NCBI RefSeq assembly: GCF_902833645.1
Contig: NZ_CADFGE010000001.1
Coordinates: 868,001-932,000 of the forward strand
Direction: 5' to 3'
Source of the DNA: Paraburkholderia fungorum
GTDB lineage: Bacteria > Pseudomonadota > Gammaproteobacteria > Burkholderiales > Burkholderiaceae
Length of the DNA stretch: 64,000 nucleotides
This document shows positions 7,338 through 16,331 of this stretch, one piece after another. A program made the translations under genes and the position numbers. Each line of letters opens with the position of its first letter. Within the stretch, counting starts at the first letter, position 1. The notes beneath the pieces were generated by a model. The model was not told the origin of the DNA. It ran no database searches and saw only the letters and a list, made by a program, of their open reading frames with translations.

Positions 7338-8951
7338 TTACTCGACGGTCGGCGGGTGTTCGAACGTGTGGAACGGAGCCGGGCTCGGCACGGTCCATTC
7401 GAGGCCCGTTGCGCCATCCCACGGCTTGTCGCCAGCCTTTTCGAGTTCACCGCCGCCACGATAGGCCGGCAATGCAACCGCGAACAGGAAGTAGACCTGT
7501 GCCAGACCGAAGCCGAAAGCACCGATCGAGATCACCTGGTTCCAGTCCGTGAACTGTGCCGGGTAGTCGGCATAACGACGCGGCATACCTGCGAGGCCAA
7601 CGAAGTGCATCGGCAGGAACGCGAGGTTGAAGAAGAACATCGACGCCCAGAAGTGGATCTTGCCGCGCGTTTCGTTGTACATCCAGCCGGTCCACTTCGG
7701 CGCCCAGTAGTACCACCCTGAGAACAGCGCGAAGAGCGAACCCGCAACGAGCACATAGTGGAAGTGGGCCACCACGAAATAAGTCCCGTGGTACTGGATA
7801 TCCAGCGGCGCCATTGCGAGCATCAGTCCCGACAGGCCGCCGAACGTGAACACGATCAGGAAGCCCACCGCGAACAGCATCGGTGTTTCGAAGCTCAGCG
7901 AACCGCGCCACATCGTCGCGACCCAGTTGAACACCTTCACGCCCGTCGGCACGGCGATCAGCATCGTCGCGTACATGAAGAACAGCTGACCCGTCACCGG
8001 CATGCCGGTCGCGAACATGTGGTGCGCCCAGACCATGAACGACAGAATCGCGATCGACGAGGTTGCGTACACCATCGAGCTATACCCGAACAGCGGCTTG
8101 CGCGAGAACGCCGGGATCACCTGCGACACGATCCCGAACGCCGGCAAGATCATGATGTACACCTCGGGGTGCCCGAAGAACCAGAAAATATGCTGGTACA
8201 TCACCGGGTCGCCGCCGCCTGCCGCGTTGAAGAACGACGTGCCGAAGTGGCGATCGAACAGCACCATGGTGATCGCGCCCGCCAGAACCGGCATCACGGC
8301 GATCAGCAGGTACGCGGTGATCAGCCACGTCCAGACGAACATCGGCATCTTCATCAGCGTGAGGCCAGGCGCGCGCATGTTCAGGATCGTCACGACGATG
8401 TTGATCCCGCCCATGATCGACGAGGCACCCATCAAGTGGACCGCGAAAATCGCGAAGTCCATGCCCGGGCCCATCTGCGTCGACAACGGCGCGTACAGCG
8501 TCCAGCCCGCGGCGGTCGCGCCGCCCGGGGCGAAGAACGAACCGACCAGCAACACCGCAGCCACCGGCAGAAGCCAGAAGCTGAAGTTGTTCATCCGCGC
8601 GAAAGCCATGTCCGATGCGCCGATCTGCAGCGGCACCATCCAGTTCGCGAAGCCGACGAAGGCCGGCATGATCGCGCCGAACACCATGATCAGGCCGTGC
8701 ATGGTGGTCAACTGGTTGAAGAACTCGGGGCGCATGATCTGCAGACCCGGCTCGAACAGTTCGGCACGGATCATCAGCGCCATCACGCCCCCGGAGAGGA
8801 ACATGGTGAACGAGAAGATCAGGTACAGCGTACCGATGTCCTTGTGATTGGTTGCGAACAGCCACCGACGCCAGCCATGCGGCGTTTCGTGGGCATGGTC
8901 GCCGTGCACGTGCTCGTGGCCCGCGGTTACATCGTGTCCGATGCTAGACAT
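7338..8951 (-). CDS. coxA: Cytochrome c oxidase subunit I
   Basis: This 537-residue heme-copper oxidase subunit carries heme a, heme a3 and CuB. Visible signatures are TTMHGLIMVFG (heme a ligand His), the CuB region WFFGHPEVYIMILP with the His-Tyr crosslink pair, the two-His MVWAHHMFATG, and YFVVAHFHYVL with the heme a3/heme a ligands. GHPEVY with Tyr and the K- and D-channel context place it among A-type (aa3) oxidases. The N terminus has an unusual His-rich stretch (HEHVHGDHAHETPHG) of possible metal-binding use. It starts 44 bp after coxB. Confidence 0.97.
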   Translation of the reverse strand: MSSIGHDVTAGHEHVHGDHAHETPHGWRRWLFATNHKDIGTLYLIFSFTMFLSGGVMALMIRAELFEPGLQIMRPEFFNQLTTMHGLIMVFGAIMPAFVGFANWMVPLQIGASDMAFARMNNFSFWLLPVAAVLLVGSFFAPGGATAAGWTLYAPLSTQMGPGMDFAIFAVHLMGASSIMGGINIVVTILNMRAPGLTLMKMPMFVWTWLITAYLLIAVMPVLAGAITMVLFDRHFGTSFFNAAGGGDPVMYQHIFWFFGHPEVYIMILPAFGIVSQVIPAFSRKPLFGYSSMVYATSSIAILSFMVWAHHMFATGMPVTGQLFFMYATMLIAVPTGVKVFNWVATMWRGSLSFETPMLFAVGFLIVFTFGGLSGLMLAMAPLDIQYHGTYFVVAHFHYVLVAGSLFALFSGWYYWAPKWTGWMYNETRGKIHFWASMFFFNLAFLPMHFVGLAGMPRRYADYPAQFTDWNQVISIGAFGFGLAQVYFLFAVALPAYRGGGELEKAGDKPWDGATGLEWTVPSPAPFHTFEHPPTVE

Positions 8952-8995
8952 GACAATCTCCTAATACGAATACTGCGGTGCTGACCATGAACACG

Positions 8996-10588
8996 TCAGG
9001 CAGCCGGGCTGATCTGGACACGCCGGGCTTCTTTCGCATCGCTGCCGCCCGTGATCGTTTCCGGCTTCTTTAAAATAATGTGATCTTCAGCAATGCCGGC
9101 TGCTTTCAGCGCGTCGCGCACGGCTTCGGCACGGGTCTTCGCAAGCTTCGCGTTGACTTCGGCAGAACCGGTGGCGTCGGTGAAGCCCGACAGCGTGAAC
9201 TTCGCGTCCGGATGCGCCTTCGCATAGGCCGCGGCCGCGTCGACCGCCGCTTTCGCGTCAGCCGGCAGCGTGCTCTTGCCCGTGTCGAAGTAGATGCTTG
9301 CCGGGAGTGCGGCCGTTGCTGCCGCACTATCCGAACCGGCCGCTGCCGCTTCGGCACCCGAGGCGCCCGAAGCCGCTTCGGCACCGCTCGCTGCCGCGCC
9401 TGCGTCGGCCAGATGATTGCCGCCTTCCGGCAGCTTGCCGTTACGGGCGTCAGCAACCTGCTTCGGCTGGAGAATGTCGCCGGTGTGGTTGCCCCACGAG
9501 TTACGTTCGTATGTGATGACCGACGCGATTTCGACGTCGTTCAACGTCGGCGCCCACGAAGGCATCGCGTTCTTGCCCTTCAGCACCAGGCTGACGTGCT
9601 CGGCGATCGGGCCGTTGGCGATCTTGCTGCCGTCCAGCGCCGGGAACGCGCCTGCGCCCTTGCCGGTCGGCTGGTGGCAGACCGCGCAGTTCGCCGTGTA
9701 CACCTTGCCACCGCGCTCCATCAACTCGGCCATCGTGTAGGTCTTGTTCGGATCGTCCTGGCCCGCAGCCATTTTCTGCTTCTGCACGCCGACCCACTTC
9801 GCGTAGTCGTCCGCCGACAGCACTTCGACCACTACCGGCATGAACGCGTGTTCCTTGCCGCACAGCTCGGTACAGAAGCCGCGGAACGTGCCGGTCTTGT
9901 CAGCCTTGAACCACGTGTCGCGCACGAACCCCGGGATCGCATCCTGCTTCACGCCGAAAGCCGGCACGTACCAGGAGTGGACCACGTCGTTCGCGGTGGT
10001 GATGATGCGGATTTTCTTGTCGACCGGGACGACGAGCGGATTGTCGACTTCCTGCAGATACGTGGTGGAAATCGGTTGACGGCCGTCGGTTTCCGCACGC
10101 GGCGTAGCCAGCGTGGACAGGAAGTTGATGCCTTCACCCGGGCCCTTCACGTAGTCGTAACCCCATTTCCACTGATAGCCGGTGACCTTGATGGTGAGGT
10201 CGGCATTGGTGGTGTCCTTCATCGCGACGACGGTCTTGGTGGCGGGGAGCGCCATCAGCACGACGATGATGAACGGCACAATCGTCCAGATGATTTCGAC
10301 GGTGGTGCTTTCGTGGAAATTCGAAGCCTTGTGACCTTTCGATTTGCGGTGAGCAAAGATCGAATAGAACATCACGCCGAACACGCCGACGAAGATCACG
10401 AGGCAAAGAACCAGCATGAACATGTGGAGGCTGAAGAGCTCCTCAGCGATTTTGGTCGCAGGCGGCTGGAGATTGATCTCGTTGACGGCAGGGCCGCCCG
10501 GAACATCGCCCACTGCCAGGGCCGCACCGGCGAAAAGCAGTCCGCTCATCGCCAGCACGCCCATGAGGGCTCGCTTGATTGTTTTCAT
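8996..10588 (-). CDS. coxB: Cytochrome c oxidase subunit II with cytochrome c and OmpA-like domains
   Basis: This 530-residue protein is much longer than a simple subunit II. In order it has a signal peptide (about 1-25), two transmembrane helices and the CuA cupredoxin domain with CTELCGKEHAFM (about 235-246). Then come a cytochrome c domain with CAVCH (about 303) and a Met ligand in NAMPSW, an Ala/Gly/Ser-rich linker (about 385-427), and a C-terminal OmpA-like domain (about 428-530) beginning LPASIYFDTGKSTLP. I chose Met 10588, preceded by AAGGAAG. The heme domain should pass electrons to CuA as in caa3 oxidases. The OmpA domain suggests contact with peptidoglycan or other periplasmic partners. 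It is the first gene of the oxidase operon. Confidence 0.95.
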   Translation of the reverse strand: MKTIKRALMGVLAMSGLLFAGAALAVGDVPGGPAVNEINLQPPATKIAEELFSLHMFMLVLCLVIFVGVFGVMFYSIFAHRKSKGHKASNFHESTTVEIIWTIVPFIIVVLMALPATKTVVAMKDTTNADLTIKVTGYQWKWGYDYVKGPGEGINFLSTLATPRAETDGRQPISTTYLQEVDNPLVVPVDKKIRIITTANDVVHSWYVPAFGVKQDAIPGFVRDTWFKADKTGTFRGFCTELCGKEHAFMPVVVEVLSADDYAKWVGVQKQKMAAGQDDPNKTYTMAELMERGGKVYTANCAVCHQPTGKGAGAFPALDGSKIANGPIAEHVSLVLKGKNAMPSWAPTLNDVEIASVITYERNSWGNHTGDILQPKQVADARNGKLPEGGNHLADAGAAASGAEAASGASGAEAAAAGSDSAAATAALPASIYFDTGKSTLPADAKAAVDAAAAYAKAHPDAKFTLSGFTDATGSAEVNAKLAKTRAEAVRDALKAAGIAEDHIILKKPETITGGSDAKEARRVQISPAA

Positions 10589-10678
10589 AGCTTCCTTACC
10601 CAAAATTTCCATTCAAACCCTCGACCCCGCTGGAAGGCTGTCTCACGCTCCCCGTGAACGCCGCGCGTCCCGACACGT

Positions 10679-11152
10679 CTAACAACGCGCGAGCCACATA
10701 CGCAGTTCGCCTGCGAACTGCGCGCGCCGATACTGCGCGAGATGTTGCCCAATCATGATCGTCTGGCCGCGCGAGACCAGTTTGATCTGGTCACGCGGCG
10801 TTGCGCCCGGTTCGATCCGCACCCAGCGCGGATTGAATTCGAACTGCGTGAGCCGCTCGGCGCTGACCTGCTCGATCACGAGCCGGTTCTTAAACAGCCG
10901 GACACGCTCGTAATCGACAGCATGACGCGCGTATATGGCAAACGCGATGCCCACCGCCAGCAATTCGATACCGGTGAACGGCAACACCAGCCAGGCGCCG
11001 ACCAGAACCAGCATGAAAGCAATTGCCAACGAGAACAACGCAAGCGATACGTAGAAACATACAAACTGCCGCGGCGATATCGAACAGTTGCGCTTCATCG
11101 TCCAGTCCTTGAGAACCGGTTCTGAATCCGCCAGCAGATCTGATGCTTCCAT
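10679..11152 (-). CDS. DUF2244 membrane protein
   Basis: This is a 157-residue protein with two adjacent transmembrane helices (FVCFYVSLALFSLAIAFML and WLVLPFTGIELLAVGIAFAIY) followed by a soluble beta-rich tail, the DUF2244 layout. The start at 11152 is supported by AGGAGG six bases upstream; the frame also allows a Met 24 codons earlier. It lies 90 bp upstream of coxB on the same strand, as is common for DUF2244 genes near oxidase clusters. Function is unknown; an oxidase-linked role is inferred from position only. Confidence 0.85.
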   Translation of the reverse strand: MEASDLLADSEPVLKDWTMKRNCSISPRQFVCFYVSLALFSLAIAFMLVLVGAWLVLPFTGIELLAVGIAFAIYARHAVDYERVRLFKNRLVIEQVSAERLTQFEFNPRWVRIEPGATPRDQIKLVSRGQTIMIGQHLAQYRRAQFAGELRMWLARC

Positions 11153-11464
11153 CGCTGCCTCCTGCCGACCCTCTCCAATCGCCGCCTGCGGCCATTGCTC
11201 GCGACCGCCGGACGGCTCCTCCATCCACTCCGCGTCACGTCATATTGCAGCCCTGTACCTCGGGCCTGCCGCCCCAAATGTGGGAACTCCGGGCGACAAA
11301 CTGACGCATTATAGGCGCGATCCATAGCATCCACAAGCAAGCCTCAATCGGCCCACAAGCCAGGTGCGACAAGCCTCCGCGCCGTTTTGACGCAGCTTTC
11401 ACGCGTCTTTTGAAGCGGTAATTTCAGACATAACAGATGTCCTCTTTACCACCTTGCTGATTCC
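11153..11464. other. Intergenic region upstream of DUF2244
   Basis: This 312-bp stretch separates the DUF2244 start from the stop of the methyltransferase gene, both on the minus strand. It should hold the promoter for the DUF2244-cox transcription unit. I see an AT-richer patch around 11300-11330 and 11395-11450 but no convincing -35/-10 pair, RNA gene or strong repeat. Confidence 0.35.
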
Positions 11465-12430
11465 TCACCGGTTCCTCGACGAACCTCGTCCGATGTCCTC
11501 GATCCGCACGATCCCATGACCTTCGGCCGTGGTACGCGGCACGGCTTTCCAGGCGTGCCCGTAGATCACCTCGAAGGTCAGCGCAATCGTGCCGTCGGGC
11601 CGCCGGCGAGCCTCGAGCGCCGCCAGCAAAGCCTTGTGCAGCCTACGCGCGACCGCATTCGAGCTGGCCTCGCGCTCGAACGGATAGGCGCCCCAGCGGC
11701 GCACGTCCGCGAGCAGCGACTCGGGCGACTTGTACGTAATGGTGAGCGTTTCCTGGTCCATCACGGGAATCTCGAAACCGCTCTCGACCAGCATGTCGCC
11801 AAGGTCGTGCATGTCGACAAAGTCGATCACATGCTTGCGCGAAGCCACGCCGTGCGCCGCCTCGACCTCGGCGTAAGCGCCGCGCAGTTCCTTTAGCGAA
11901 TCGGGGCCGAGCGTGCTGAACATCAGCAGGCCATTCACTTTCAGCACCCGTTGCCACTCGGGAAACACGAGATCGGGCCGTGAGTGCCAGTGCAGGGCGA
12001 GATTGGACCAGATGAATTCGAAGGCGCCGGCCGCGAACGGGAGGGCCGAGAAGTCAGCCTGCGCGAAACGCGGGCCGCGGGCACCGAGCGCCTTGCCGAG
12101 CGTGGCCGGCAGAAAACGCCGCCAGCTCGTGTCGCCGGAATCGTGACGCAGCGCGCGGCTAAGCATGCCGTGCGACAGGTCGGTGCCGAATACCGGCGCC
12201 TCGGGGAAGCGTTCGCGCAATGCGGGGATGTCTTCGCCCGCGCCGCACCCGGCGTCGAGCACGCTCGCCGGCGCAACCTTGATGTAGTCGAGGCGCTCGC
12301 GCATGCGCTGCGCGATTTCGCGCGGCAGGAACGCCACGTTATCGAAGCTCGCCGCGCGGCGGTCGAAAATCTGCCTGAGGCGCCGGGAATCATAGGCCGG
12401 ACGGCCAGATTGAGACGTAGTTGGGGGCAT
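11465..12430 (-). CDS. BioC-like SAM-dependent methyltransferase
   Basis: This is a 321-residue class I methyltransferase. The SAM-binding motif I is VLDAGCGAGED, followed by GTDLSHGML (motif with the acidic ribose ligand), DFSALPFAAGAFEFIWSNLALHW and WQRVLKVNGLLMFST. This arrangement resembles malonyl-ACP O-methyltransferase BioC, including the N-terminal segment FDRRAASFD. I chose Met 12430 because the codons before it overlap the promoter area of the divergent comF gene. No other bio genes are present in the window, so the biotin role is family inference. It is divergent from comF with an 84-bp gap. Confidence 0.75.
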   Translation of the reverse strand: MPPTTSQSGRPAYDSRRLRQIFDRRAASFDNVAFLPREIAQRMRERLDYIKVAPASVLDAGCGAGEDIPALRERFPEAPVFGTDLSHGMLSRALRHDSGDTSWRRFLPATLGKALGARGPRFAQADFSALPFAAGAFEFIWSNLALHWHSRPDLVFPEWQRVLKVNGLLMFSTLGPDSLKELRGAYAEVEAAHGVASRKHVIDFVDMHDLGDMLVESGFEIPVMDQETLTITYKSPESLLADVRRWGAYPFEREASSNAVARRLHKALLAALEARRRPDGTIALTFEVIYGHAWKAVPRTTAEGHGIVRIEDIGRGSSRNR

Positions 12431-12514
12431 GGGTGTCGTACTGGCGTAGAGCACGAAGTATACTCGTTCGCTTCCTTCCATTCAGCGTGAAAGGCCTTCG
12501 CGGGCGGTCCAATC

Positions 12515-13309
12515 ATGCCATTCCGAAAAAATTCCTTGTCTCCCGGCGCTGCGAACAGGCGTTTTGCGAGATTCACGCGCGGCTTGTATTCGGCATGGCC
12601 GCATATGGTGCACGCAGTGCTGCCGAACCTGTGCGCATTGTGCGGCAATTTGTCGCACAAGACGTTGTGCGCCGGTTGTGACGAGACTTATTGGAACGAA
12701 GGCAGGTTGCGTTGCACGGTATGCGCGGTCCCTCTGTCCGGAATGCGCTGGGCGGCTCACGCACGATATCGTTGTGCGGATTGCGTCGGCGAGCCGCCGC
12801 CGTTCGAGGTGACCCTCGCGCTCGCCGATTACCGCCAGCCGCTGGATGCACTGGCGCTTGGCCTGAAATTCCGCGCCCGGCTGATGCTGGCGCGCGAGTT
12901 CGCGCTGCGTCTTGCGCGTCTCGCGGAGGATAGCTGGGTCGACACTTCCGAGAGGCCCGACGTGCTTGCCCCCGTGCCACTGGCCGACAAACGTCTGACC
13001 GAACGCGGTTACAACCAGGCCTGGCAGATTGCCAGGCCCCTCGCCCGCGCGCTCCGTGTGCGCAGCGACGCGACCCTGCTTCATCGCGTGATCCACACCG
13101 CGCCGCAATCACGGCTCGACCTCGACGCACGCCGGCTCAACGTGGGCCGCGCGTTCAAAGTCGCCGGGCCGGTGCTGGGGCTGCATGTCGGCCTCGTCGA
13201 TGACGTGATGACGACCGGCGCGACCCTCGAAGCCCTGGCGCGCACGCTCAAAACAGCCGGTGCGCGGCGCGTTACGAACTTCGTCGCGTTGCGCACGCCG
13301 AAAAACTAG
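12515..13309 (+). CDS. ComF family protein (phosphoribosyltransferase-like)
   Basis: This 264-residue protein has an N-terminal zinc-ribbon-like region with paired cysteines (CALCGN, CAGCDE, CTVC, CADCVG) and a C-terminal PRTase fold with the PRPP loop GLVDDVMTTGATL. The GYNQAW segment typical of ComF is also present. ComF proteins take part in DNA uptake or in amidophosphoribosyl-like chemistry, but their reaction is unclear. The start may be later, for example Met at 12605 just before the first cysteine pair. It is followed 18 bp later by trmL on the same strand. Confidence 0.85.
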   Translation: MPFRKNSLSPGAANRRFARFTRGLYSAWPHMVHAVLPNLCALCGNLSHKTLCAGCDETYWNEGRLRCTVCAVPLSGMRWAAHARYRCADCVGEPPPFEVTLALADYRQPLDALALGLKFRARLMLAREFALRLARLAEDSWVDTSERPDVLAPVPLADKRLTERGYNQAWQIARPLARALRVRSDATLLHRVIHTAPQSRLDLDARRLNVGRAFKVAGPVLGLHVGLVDDVMTTGATLEALARTLKTAGARRVTNFVALRTPKN

Positions 13310-13327
13310 TCTCTACCTGAAGCCACC

Positions 13328-13798
13328 ATGTTCAATGTCGTTCTCGTCGAACCGGAAATCCCGCCGAACACCGGCAACGTCATTCGCCTGTGCGCCAACA
13401 CCGGCGCGCGTTTGCATCTGATCGAGCCGCTCGGCTTTCCGCTCGATGACGCCAAATTGCGCCGTGCCGGACTCGACTACCACGAGTACGCGCAGATGAA
13501 TGTGCACGCCGATTGGGCCGCGTTCATCGCCCAGGAAACACCCGATCCGGCGCGCATGTTCGCCTTCACTACCCGGGGCTCGGGCCGGTTTCACGAGCAC
13601 GCGTTTCAATCCGGCGACTGGTTCGTGTTCGGCGCCGAAACGCGCGGCCTGCCTGACACGGTGCTCGACCAGTTCGCCAACGAGCAGCGCGTGCGTCTGC
13701 CGATGCGGCCGGGCAACCGCAGCCTGAACCTCTCGAATACGGTCGCCGTGGTCGTGTTCGAAGCCTGGCGTCAGACCGGTTTCGACGGCGGCGCCTGA
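13328..13798 (+). CDS. trmL: tRNA (cytidine(34)-2'-O)-methyltransferase
   Basis: This 156-residue SPOUT-class enzyme methylates the 2'-O of the wobble base in tRNA-Leu isoacceptors. It begins [20 protein letters not shown], matching the TrmL N-terminal motif, and has the knot motifs [11 protein letters not shown] and [22 protein letters not shown]. Length equals the family norm. It follows comF by 18 bp and its last 28 bases overlap the 3' end of the convergent macrodomain gene. Confidence 0.93.
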   Translation: MFNVVLVEPEIPPNTGNVIRLCANTGARLHLIEPLGFPLDDAKLRRAGLDYHEYAQMNVHADWAAFIAQETPDPARMFAFTTRGSGRFHEHAFQSGDWFVFGAETRGLPDTVLDQFANEQRVRLPMRPGNRSLNLSNTVAVVVFEAWRQTGFDGGA

Positions 13799-14319
13799 AG
13801 GCGCGCCAATTCGGCTTCATAAAGCGCGAGCATGGCGTCGTCGAAGCAGGCGAATATCACACGCGTGATTTTCGGCGTGCGCGGCAAGGTTTCAAGCACG
13901 GTGCCGACGGCGATCTTCACTGCCTCGTCGGCGGGGAAATGGTAGATGCCGCAACTAATCGCGGGAAACGCAATGCTGGTGCAATGCGCCTGATGCGCCA
14001 CTTCGAGCGCGCGCTGGTAGCAGGAGGCGAGAAGGTCGGCCTCGCCATGCGTGCCGCCGCGCCACACCGGGCCGACTGCGTGAATCACATGTTTGGCCGG
14101 CAAACGGTAGCCGCCGGTGATCTTCGCGTCGCCGGTCGCGCAGCCGTCGAGCGTTTCGCACTCACGCAGCAACTCCTTGCCGGCGGCGCGGTGAATCGCG
14201 CCATCCACGCCACCGCCCCCTAGCAGCGAGGTATTGGCAGCGTTGACGATCGCATCCACCGCGAGTGTCGTGATATCGACCCGGCGCGCTTCCAGTGTGC
14301 AATGGTTGAAACTGGGCAT
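13771..14319 (-). CDS. Macrodomain protein (O-acetyl-ADP-ribose deacetylase-like)
   Basis: This 182-residue protein is a stand-alone macrodomain of the YmdB/MacroD class. The ADP-ribose site is clear: [27 protein letters not shown] near the N terminus has the conserved Asn, Asp and glycine loop, and [15 protein letters not shown] carries the second phosphate-binding loop. Such enzymes remove acetyl or ADP-ribose groups from O-acetyl-ADP-ribose or modified side chains. The coding region overlaps the end of trmL by 28 bp in a tail-to-tail arrangement. It is 95 bp upstream of the gpsA stop and on the same strand. Confidence 0.92.
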   Translation of the reverse strand: MPSFNHCTLEARRVDITTLAVDAIVNAANTSLLGGGGVDGAIHRAAGKELLRECETLDGCATGDAKITGGYRLPAKHVIHAVGPVWRGGTHGEADLLASCYQRALEVAHQAHCTSIAFPAISCGIYHFPADEAVKIAVGTVLETLPRTPKITRVIFACFDDAMLALYEAELARLQAPPSKPV

Positions 14320-14370
14320 GGGAACCTCGCTGGTCCGAAGCGTCGATTAAACGTGGACAGCGATAGCAGG

Positions 14371-14403
14371 CAGCCGTTCAGCGCTTTTCGCGCCAAACGG
14401 CTG
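14371..14403 (-). terminator. Hairpin downstream of the gpsA stop
   Basis: CAGCCGTT and AACGGCTG form an 8-bp stem that encloses a smaller GCGC/GCGC dyad. It follows the gpsA stop (14415) on the minus strand. No T-run follows, so termination strength is uncertain. Confidence 0.4.
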
Positions 14404-14414
14404 AAAGACAAGAC

Positions 14415-15413
14415 TTATTCTGCTTTCGAATCGCGCCGCAGCAGGGCGCTGACGGCGTCGCGGGGCGCTACGCCGTCGAACAGCACGGCGCAGACTGCCT
14501 GCGTAATCGGCATCTCGATCGCATGAGCGCGAGCAATCGCCAGTACGGCTTGCGCGCAGCGCACGCCTTCGGCCACGTGCCCCAATCCGCCGAGGATATC
14601 GTCGAGCGTACGGCCCGCGGCGAGTTGCACGCCGACTGTGCGATTGCGCGACAGATCGCCCGTGGCAGTCAGGATCAGATCGCCCAGCCCGGTCAGACCG
14701 GTGAACGTCTCCGCCCGTCCGCCGAGCGTCACGCCAAGACGCGACATTTCCGCAAGACCACGCGTGATCAACGCCGCACGCGCATTGAGACCGAGGCCGA
14801 GGCCATCGGCAATACCCGTGGCAATCGCCAGCACGTTCTTTACCGCGCCGCCCACCTCCACGCCGACGATGTCGTCGCCGGTATAGATGCGCATGGCGCC
14901 GTGATGGAACGCCGCCACCGTGCGTTCGCGGCACGTCAACGACGTGCTCGCGATCGTCAGCGCGACCGGCAAGCCCTGCCCGACCTCGCGCGCGAAACTC
15001 GGCCCCGACAGCACGCCGTTACTGCCATGCCCCGGCAATTCAGCCGCAACCACCTGATGCGGCAACAACTGCGAGTCGGCTTCGAAACCTTTGCACAACC
15101 ACACCACATGCGCCGGCACCTCGCCCGCGTCGTGCATCGCCCGGAACAGACCCCGCAGACCGGCGACCGGTGTTGCCACGACGCATAACGCGTCGTCGGC
15201 AAGCGCGTGGTCGAGCGCGGCGTTCAGATCCGTTTCATAGCGAAGCGACGGCGGCAAAGCAACGCCCGCCAGATAGCGGGCGTTTTCGTGCGAAGCGGAG
15301 AGATCGGCGATGAGCGCGGGTTCGCGCGCCCACAGCACCGTGTCGTGCCGCGCGGCCAGATGGCCGGCGAGGGCTGTGCCCCATGCACCGGCGCCGAGGA
15401 CGGCAACCTTCAT
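14415..15413 (-). CDS. gpsA: NAD(P)-dependent glycerol-3-phosphate dehydrogenase
   Basis: This 332-residue cytosolic enzyme reduces dihydroxyacetone phosphate to sn-glycerol-3-phosphate for phospholipid synthesis. The Rossmann motif [14 protein letters not shown] opens the protein, [13 protein letters not shown] and [15 protein letters not shown] (active-site Lys) follow, and [14 protein letters not shown] is typical of GpsA. I chose the ATG at 15413; a GTG three codons earlier is possible, and neither has a strong ribosome site. It lies 21 bp downstream of secB in the rhodanese-grxC-secB-gpsA order common in proteobacteria. Confidence 0.95.
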   Translation of the reverse strand: MKVAVLGAGAWGTALAGHLAARHDTVLWAREPALIADLSASHENARYLAGVALPPSLRYETDLNAALDHALADDALCVVATPVAGLRGLFRAMHDAGEVPAHVVWLCKGFEADSQLLPHQVVAAELPGHGSNGVLSGPSFAREVGQGLPVALTIASTSLTCRERTVAAFHHGAMRIYTGDDIVGVEVGGAVKNVLAIATGIADGLGLGLNARAALITRGLAEMSRLGVTLGGRAETFTGLTGLGDLILTATGDLSRNRTVGVQLAAGRTLDDILGGLGHVAEGVRCAQAVLAIARAHAIEMPITQAVCAVLFDGVAPRDAVSALLRRDSKAE

Positions 15414-15434
15414 AGCCGGCACCGAACGGACGCG

Positions 15435-15905
15435 TTAATGCGTGACGCCGTTTTGCACCGCGCCTTCCTGGCCGCCCATTTGCGCGAGACGTTGCTCGTA
15501 CAGCGCCTGGAAGTTGATCTCGGCGAGGTGGATCGGCGGGAAGCCTGCACGGGTGATCGCGTCGGCGATGTTCGAGCGCAGGTACGGGAACAGGATCGTC
15601 GGGCAGGCGATGCCGACCAGCGGGTCGATCTGCTCGGCCGGAATGTTGCGGATGTCGAAAATGCCGGCTTGCTTGGCTTCGATCAGGAACGCAACCTTGT
15701 CCGACACCTTGGCCGTGACCGTGCCCGTCACGAGGATTTCGAACACGGTGTCGGCGAGGCGCTCGGCCTTCACGTCGACTTCGACTTCAACCGACGGCAT
15801 TTCCTGCTCGAGGAAGATGCCCGGCGAATTCGGCTGCTCGAGCGACATGTCCTTCAGGTAGATGCGCTGGATGTTGAAAAACGGCTGGTTGTTCTCGTCG
15901 GACAT
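15435..15905 (-). CDS. secB: Protein-export chaperone SecB
   Basis: This 156-residue tetrameric chaperone keeps preproteins unfolded and passes them to SecA. Motifs visible are [36 protein letters not shown] and the conserved [32 protein letters not shown]. The start at 15905 matches family length (MSDENNQP); the upstream frame reads into the grxC-secB gap. Three strong hairpins lie between grxC and this gene. Confidence 0.97.
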   Translation of the reverse strand: MSDENNQPFFNIQRIYLKDMSLEQPNSPGIFLEQEMPSVEVEVDVKAERLADTVFEILVTGTVTAKVSDKVAFLIEAKQAGIFDIRNIPAEQIDPLVGIACPTILFPYLRSNIADAITRAGFPPIHLAEINFQALYEQRLAQMGGQEGAVQNGVTH

Positions 15906-15937
15906 GATTGAGTGATTCCCTGATAGGTATGCATGGC

Positions 15938-16052
15938 GGCGGCCCGTGGCTTTACGGGCCGCCAGATCGTTGCGGCGCATCGCCCGCCCTGGCAGGGCCG
16001 GCGATGCGCCGACTTGTATTTCACCCGCCTCACTCGCGCGCCGGCCGGCGCA
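15938..16052. repeat. Three consecutive hairpins between grxC and secB
   Basis: The 165-bp gap between the grxC stop and the secB start holds a 10-bp perfect stem (15938-15963). It also holds an 11-bp stem with an inner 4-bp stem (15974-16010) and a dyad around a CGCCGGCCGGCG core flanked by CACTC/GAGTG (16031-16058). None has a T-run. They may be RNA-processing or stability elements that set different grxC and secB levels, or a partial attenuator. Confidence 0.6.
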
Positions 16053-16070
16053 TGAGTGGGACAGCTTGGT

Positions 16071-16331
16071 TCAGGCAGCTTCGAGCAGAGGCATCAAACC
16101 GCCCGCGCGATCGAGCGCGGACAGATCATCGTACCCGCCGACATGCGTCTCGCCGATGAACACCTGAGGCACCGTGCGGCGACCGGTCCGGGTCATCATT
16201 TCTTCACGACGAGCCGGGTCTTTGTCGATCAGTACCTTTTCAACGTGCTCGACGCCGCGCGACTTTAAAAGACGTTCGGCCATCTGGCAATACGGGCACA
16301 CCTGCGTGCTGTACATGATCACTTTGTTCAC
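16071..16331 (-). CDS. grxC: Glutaredoxin 3
   Basis: This 86-residue glutathione-dependent dithiol oxidoreductase has the active site CPYC in VIMYSTQVCPYCQM and the GSH-binding TVPQVFIGETHVGGYDDL segment. The start is a GTG at 16331, which overlaps the rhodanese stop as GTGA and has AGGAG upstream, a sign of translational coupling. It supplies thiol reduction close to gshA/gshB elsewhere in the window. Confidence 0.95.
   Translation of the reverse strand: MNKVIMYSTQVCPYCQMAERLLKSRGVEHVEKVLIDKDPARREEMMTRTGRRTVPQVFIGETHVGGYDDLSALDRAGGLMPLLEAA

Noticed and set aside
7758-10657. Long plus-strand frames opposite coxA and coxB
   Set aside because: Composition is Arg/His-rich with no domain pattern, and the minus-strand genes are certain.
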